A stretch of DNA of 64,000 nt from Pseudomonas sp. NCCP-436 (GTDB lineage: Bacteria; Pseudomonadota; Gammaproteobacteria; Pseudomonadales; Pseudomonadaceae): the NCBI RefSeq assembly GCF_019656335.1, contig NZ_BPLZ01000001.1, positions 62,001-126,000 on the forward strand, in the 5' to 3' direction. Shown one piece after another: positions 58,840 through 64,000 of this stretch (position 1 is its first letter; each line of letters starts with the position of its first letter). A program made the position numbers and the translations under genes. The notes beneath the pieces are model-generated. The model worked only from the letters and a program-made list of their open reading frames with translations, searched no databases and was not told the DNA's origin.

Positions 58840-59880
58840 ATGAGGAAATCACTACTCGCCCTGCTGCTCACTGCAGCTGGCGGCATGGCGATGGCCGGCA
58901 TGGCCCAGGCCGAAGTGCAACTCAAGGAAGGCCATCCGGAACGCTATACCGTAGTCAAGGGCGATACCCTCTGGGACATTTCCGGCAAGTTCCTGCGTCA
59001 GCCGTGGAAGTGGCCGGAAATCTGGCACGCCAACCCCCAGGTTGCCAACCCTCATCTGATCTATCCCGGTGACACCCTCAACCTTGTCTACATCGACGGC
59101 CAGCCGCGCCTGATGCTCAATCGCGGCGAGTCGCGCGGCACCATCAAGCTGTCACCTCAGGTGCGCAGCATACCGATGGCCGAGGCGATCCCGACCATTC
59201 CGCTGGAGGCGATCAACAGCTTCCTGTTGAGCAACCGCATCGTCAACTCCCCCGAGGAATTCAACGACAAGCCCTATATCGTCGCCGGCAACGCCGAGCG
59301 CGTGATCAGCGGCGCCGGCGACCGTGTCTACGCTCGCGGCCAGTTTGATCTGGAACGTCCGGTCTATGGCATCTTCCGGCAGGGCAAGACCTATCTGGAT
59401 CCGAACACCAATGAATTCCTTGGGATCAACGCCGACGACATCGGCAGTGGCGAGATCGTCGCGCAAGAGAATGACATCGGTACCCTGGTGCTGAGCCGCT
59501 CGACCCAGGAAGTGCGTCTTGGCGACCGCCTGTTCCCCACCGAGGAACGCCCGATCAACTCCACCTTCATGCCCAGCGAGCCGTCCTCCGAGATCGACGG
59601 TCTGATCCTCGACGTACCGCGCGGCGTCACCCAGGTCGGCCAGTTCGACGTGGTAACCCTGAACAAGGGCTCCCGTGACGGTCTGGAAGTGGGCAACGTG
59701 CTGGCGGTGTACAAGACTGGTGAAACCGTGCGCGACCGTGTCACCGGCGAGAGCGTGAAGATTCCGGACGAGCGCTCTGGCCTGCTGATGGTGTTCCGCA
59801 CCTACGACAAGCTCAGCTACGGCCTGGTGCTGGTCGCCAACCGCCAGTTGGCGGTAATGGACAAAGTACGCAACCCGTAA
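58840..59880 (+). CDS. tsaP: LysM-domain protein TsaP (type IV pilus secretin-associated)
   Basis: 346 residues from MRKSLLALLLTAAGG. An open stretch of 35 codons upstream overlaps the promoter and was rejected. The signal peptide ends at MAQAEV near residue 24. A LysM domain (YTVVKGDTLWDISGKFLRQ, here cited as VVKGDTLWDISGKF) near residues 35-85 binds peptidoglycan, followed by a large C-terminal domain (NRGESRG to the end). The syntenic P. aeruginosa homologue belongs to the TsaP family that anchors the pilus secretin. Confidence 0.9.
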   Translation: MRKSLLALLLTAAGGMAMAGMAQAEVQLKEGHPERYTVVKGDTLWDISGKFLRQPWKWPEIWHANPQVANPHLIYPGDTLNLVYIDGQPRLMLNRGESRGTIKLSPQVRSIPMAEAIPTIPLEAINSFLLSNRIVNSPEEFNDKPYIVAGNAERVISGAGDRVYARGQFDLERPVYGIFRQGKTYLDPNTNEFLGINADDIGSGEIVAQENDIGTLVLSRSTQEVRLGDRLFPTEERPINSTFMPSEPSSEIDGLILDVPRGVTQVGQFDVVTLNKGSRDGLEVGNVLAVYKTGETVRDRVTGESVKIPDERSGLLMVFRTYDKLSYGLVLVANRQLAVMDKVRNP

Positions 59881-59886
59881 TGCCCG

Positions 59887-59912
59887 ATGAGCCCCGCTGA
59901 TGCGGGGCTCAT
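59887..59912 (+). terminator. terminator between tsaP and dprA
   Basis: Perfect 11-bp inverted repeat ATGAGCCCCGC (59887-59897) with GCGGGGCTCAT (59902-59912) and a TGAT loop, directly after the tsaP stop. The following GCTTTGC is a weak T-tract, so termination may be partial. Because the stem is symmetric it may also block leftward transcription. Confidence 0.7.
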
Positions 59913-59959
59913 GCTTTGCGCGCCAGGATGGCGCGTCCGCCGTTCAGGGAAGAACCAGC

Positions 59960-61063
59960 ATGCCTGTTCCTGCCAGCCTTTCCCCCGCCGAACTGGAAGC
60001 GCGCCTGCGCCTGCACCTGCTGCCGGAGCTGGGCCCACGCCGTTTCCGCAAGCTGCTGACAGCCTTCGGCAGCGCCTCGGCGGCACTCAGTGCCCCAGCC
60101 GGTGCCTGGCGGGCGCTGGGCTTGCCGGCCGGCTGTTCCGAACCACGACGCAGTGCGGAAATTCGCCAGAAGGCGGCGGCCGCTCTGAACTGGCTGGAAG
60201 ATCCCACACAACACCTGCTGATGTGGGACGATCCACGTTACCCGGCGCTACTGGCCGAGCTGCCCGACGCACCGCCGCTATTGTTCGTGGCCGGCGATGT
60301 GGAGCTGCTGCAGCGCCCGCAACTGGCGCTGGTCGGCAGCCGGCGTGCCTCTCCGCCAGGACTGGACAACGCCCGGGCATTTTCCCGCAGCCTGGCAGCC
60401 GGTGGTTTCGTCATCACCAGCGGGCTTGCCCTGGGCATCGACGGCGCCGCCCACCAGGGTGCGCTGGAAGCAGGCGGCCATACCCTGGCGGTTCTCGGCA
60501 CCGGACTGCAGTGCCTCTATCCCAGACGCCATGCCGGACTGGCAGCACGGATCATCGCCCAGGGCGGTGCACTGGTATCGGAACTACCGCTGGACAGCCC
60601 GCCACAGGCGGCCAACTTCCCGCGGCGTAATCGCATCATCAGCGGCCTGTCGCTCGGTGTGCTGGTGATCGAGGCCAGCCCGTCCAGCGGATCCTTGATC
60701 ACCGCCCGGCTGGCCGCCGAGCAGGGCCGTGAGGTCTACGCCATTCCCGGCTCGATCCATCATCCGGGAGCCCGTGGCTGTCATCATCTGATCCGTGAGG
60801 GCGCCATTCTGGTGGAGAGTATCGAGCATATCCTCGAAGCCCTGCGCGGCTGGCAGACACCTGTCGGCCAGCCTTGCGCAGCAATGAGCAATACACCGGA
60901 TCACCCACTGCTAACCCTCCTGCACGCCGCACCGCTCAGTACCGAGGCGCTGGTTCAGGCCAGCGGCCAACCGCTGGCCGAGGTGTTGGCCGCCCTAACC
61001 GAGCTGGAACTCGATAGCCGGGTCTGCAACCAGGCGGGGCTCTGGATGGCCCGCACGCCCTAG
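59960..61063 (+). CDS. dprA: DNA-processing protein DprA (Smf)
   Basis: 367 residues from MPVPASLSPAELEARLRLH. An in-frame ATG 20 codons upstream lies in the terminator region. It has an N-terminal SAM-like region, the Rossmann-like DprA core with VGSRRASPPGLDNARAF and TSGLALGIDGAAHQGALE, and a winged-helix C-terminus (residues 300-367). It binds single-stranded DNA and loads RecA on DNA taken up by transformation. Confidence 0.95.
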   Translation: MPVPASLSPAELEARLRLHLLPELGPRRFRKLLTAFGSASAALSAPAGAWRALGLPAGCSEPRRSAEIRQKAAAALNWLEDPTQHLLMWDDPRYPALLAELPDAPPLLFVAGDVELLQRPQLALVGSRRASPPGLDNARAFSRSLAAGGFVITSGLALGIDGAAHQGALEAGGHTLAVLGTGLQCLYPRRHAGLAARIIAQGGALVSELPLDSPPQAANFPRRNRIISGLSLGVLVIEASPSSGSLITARLAAEQGREVYAIPGSIHHPGARGCHHLIREGAILVESIEHILEALRGWQTPVGQPCAAMSNTPDHPLLTLLHAAPLSTEALVQASGQPLAEVLAALTELELDSRVCNQAGLWMARTP

Positions 61064-61275
61064 GCTCTGTATGAAATTGCCCGTGCCCGGCGACTTGTCC
61101 TTGCATGCACGAGAAGCCGCTGAAGAAAGAGCTACGAAAGTCGCCTCAAGCCAATGTCATCGCTGATGGCACTGTTCATACGGCTTACAGACGAGTTCTA
61201 GCTGCATATTTGCGTCTACAGTCGGCCGAACGAGTTGGATAGACTGCCGGCCATTCGTTCAGCGGGAGACAGCCG
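61064..61275. other. gene-free region, possible degenerate mobile-element relic
   Basis: 212 bp with no gene. The left part starts GGCTCTGTATGAAAT, which resembles the terminal repeat style of some Pseudomonas insertion sequences. A loose partner TTCATACGG occurs about 110 bp later (around 61176-61184). The match is weak. Otherwise nothing is seen except the presumed tsaC promoter. Confidence 0.3.
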
Positions 61276-61833
61276 ATGGCCAGCAACTGGCAGATACAGC
61301 AGACAGCGCAAGTGGTACGCCAGGGCGGGGTAATCGCCTATCCGACCGAAGCGGTCTGGGGGCTGGGTTGCGACCCATGGAACGAGACGGCGGTGTACCG
61401 CCTACTGGCACTCAAGGAGCGGCCAGTGCACAAGGGCCTGATCCTGGTTGCCGGAAGTATGGAGCAGTTCGACTTCCTCCTCGATGACCTGCCGGACATC
61501 TGGCGCCAGCGCCTGGCCGACAGTTGGCCCGGACCGAACACCTGGCTGGTGCCACACCGTGAACTGCTGCCCGAATGGATTACCGGTGAGCACGACAGCG
61601 TAGCCCTGCGCGTCAGCGACCACCCGCTGGTGCAGGCACTGTGCCGCGAGGCCGGGCCTATCGTATCCACCTCAGCCAACCCGGCTGGCCGCCCCTCGGC
61701 GCGCTCGCGCCTGCGCGTTGAACAGTACTTTCACGACCAGTTGGACAAGGTACTCGGTGGTGCGCTTGGCGGGCGCAAAAATCCCAGCCTGATCCGCGAT
61801 CTGCGCAGCGGTGAAGTGATCCGACCGTCCTGA
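61276..61833 (+). CDS. tsaC: threonylcarbamoyl-AMP synthase TsaC (YrdC)
   Basis: A 185-residue single-domain YrdC protein. [20 protein letters not shown] is the nucleotide/threonine pocket (here cited as [12 protein letters not shown]), with [10 protein letters not shown] and [15 protein letters not shown] as conserved loops. It makes threonylcarbamoyl-AMP for t6A37 tRNA modification. The short form (no Sua5 domain) is normal for gammaproteobacteria. Confidence 0.96.
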   Translation: MASNWQIQQTAQVVRQGGVIAYPTEAVWGLGCDPWNETAVYRLLALKERPVHKGLILVAGSMEQFDFLLDDLPDIWRQRLADSWPGPNTWLVPHRELLPEWITGEHDSVALRVSDHPLVQALCREAGPIVSTSANPAGRPSARSRLRVEQYFHDQLDKVLGGALGGRKNPSLIRDLRSGEVIRPS

Positions 61834-61883
61834 AATTGGCAGCGGCTGCCCGGAAACCTCCAGGCTGCCGCCGAATCAAGAGG

Positions 61884-63917
<2,034 letters not shown>

Positions 63918-63950
63918 TTCCGCAGCCCGGCCTACACAACAGGATTTCTC

Positions 63951-64000
63951 ATGGACCGCTACTGCGTCTTCGGCAACCCCATCGGCCACAGCAAATCACC
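63951..64000 (+). CDS. aroE: shikimate dehydrogenase AroE (5' end only, cut by the window edge)
   Basis: Sixteen codons are visible: MDRYCVFGNPIGHSKS, with the NPIGHSxSP substrate loop, preceded by AGGATT. It reduces 3-dehydroshikimate in aromatic amino-acid synthesis. The gene follows hemF by 33 bp, the backbone order in pseudomonads. Confidence 0.93.
   Translation, partial: MDRYCVFGNPIGHSKS

Overview
This window is the chromosomal origin region of a Pseudomonas, most likely a member of the aeruginosa/mendocina/oleovorans side of the genus. The order mnmE-yidC-yidD-rnpA-rpmH-oriC-dnaA-dnaN-recF-gyrB, followed further right by plsC-gmhB-glyS-glyQ-tag-lpxL and by trkA-rsmB-fmt-def-tsaP-dprA-tsaC-qor-hemF-aroE, is the well known Pseudomonas backbone. 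The core proteins read like close relatives of P. aeruginosa proteins. The species is an inference.

Layout: (1) 1-11.4 kb, replication core. The main oriC (4480-5010) holds three perfect DnaA boxes. A second DnaA-box cluster lies left of mnmE (1-494), and two perfect 16-bp parS sites are embedded in recF. (2) 11.4-18.6 kb, first accessory segment: a truncated IS3-family element, a small two-CxxC protein, an arsenic locus (acr3 with an arsA remnant, divergent from arsR-arsH-arsC-arsN-like) and a membrane GGEEF protein. (3) 18.6-24.7 kb, backbone (plsC, gmhB, glyS, glyQ, tag, lpxL-like). (4) 24.7-32.2 kb, a tightly coupled seven-gene minus-strand operon (KAS III, OleD-like reductase, metallo-hydrolase, PaaK/F390-type adenylate-forming enzyme, ATP-grasp ligase, GNAT/FemAB-like transferase, Rieske oxygenase). 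It looks like an uncharacterised biosynthetic gene cluster inserted between lpxL and a pilZ gene, and it is the best candidate for an undescribed system here. (5) 32.9-51.4 kb, an ectoine uptake and catabolism locus: ehuABCD, the MocR-type regulator enuR, eutB, eutC, eutD/doeA, eutE/doeB, doeX, and, after a block of unrelated genes, doeC and doeD. No eutA is visible. The intervening block carries a choline/betaine-binding protein, an NlpC/P60 hydrolase, two GNATs, a PaiB-like/MocR divergon, and a YhhQ queuosine-precursor transporter preceded by a preQ1-I riboswitch-like element. (6) 51.5-53.9 kb, a divergent MFS/LysR pair. (7) 53.9-64 kb, backbone from a TPR protein to the first codons of aroE. 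A 166-bp near-perfect palindromic element sits between fmt and def.

How it fits together: imported ectoine (EhuABCD) would be opened by EutD, deacetylated by EutE to diaminobutyrate, transaminated by DoeD to aspartate semialdehyde and oxidised by DoeC to aspartate, under EnuR and DoeX control. The arsenic locus would reduce arsenate (ArsC) and export arsenite (Acr3) under ArsR, with ArsH adding organoarsenical/redox protection. In the seven-gene cluster, condensation by the KAS III and reduction by the OleD-like enzyme suggest a fatty-acyl-derived backbone that is then activated, joined to an amine and hydroxylated. That order of events is inference.
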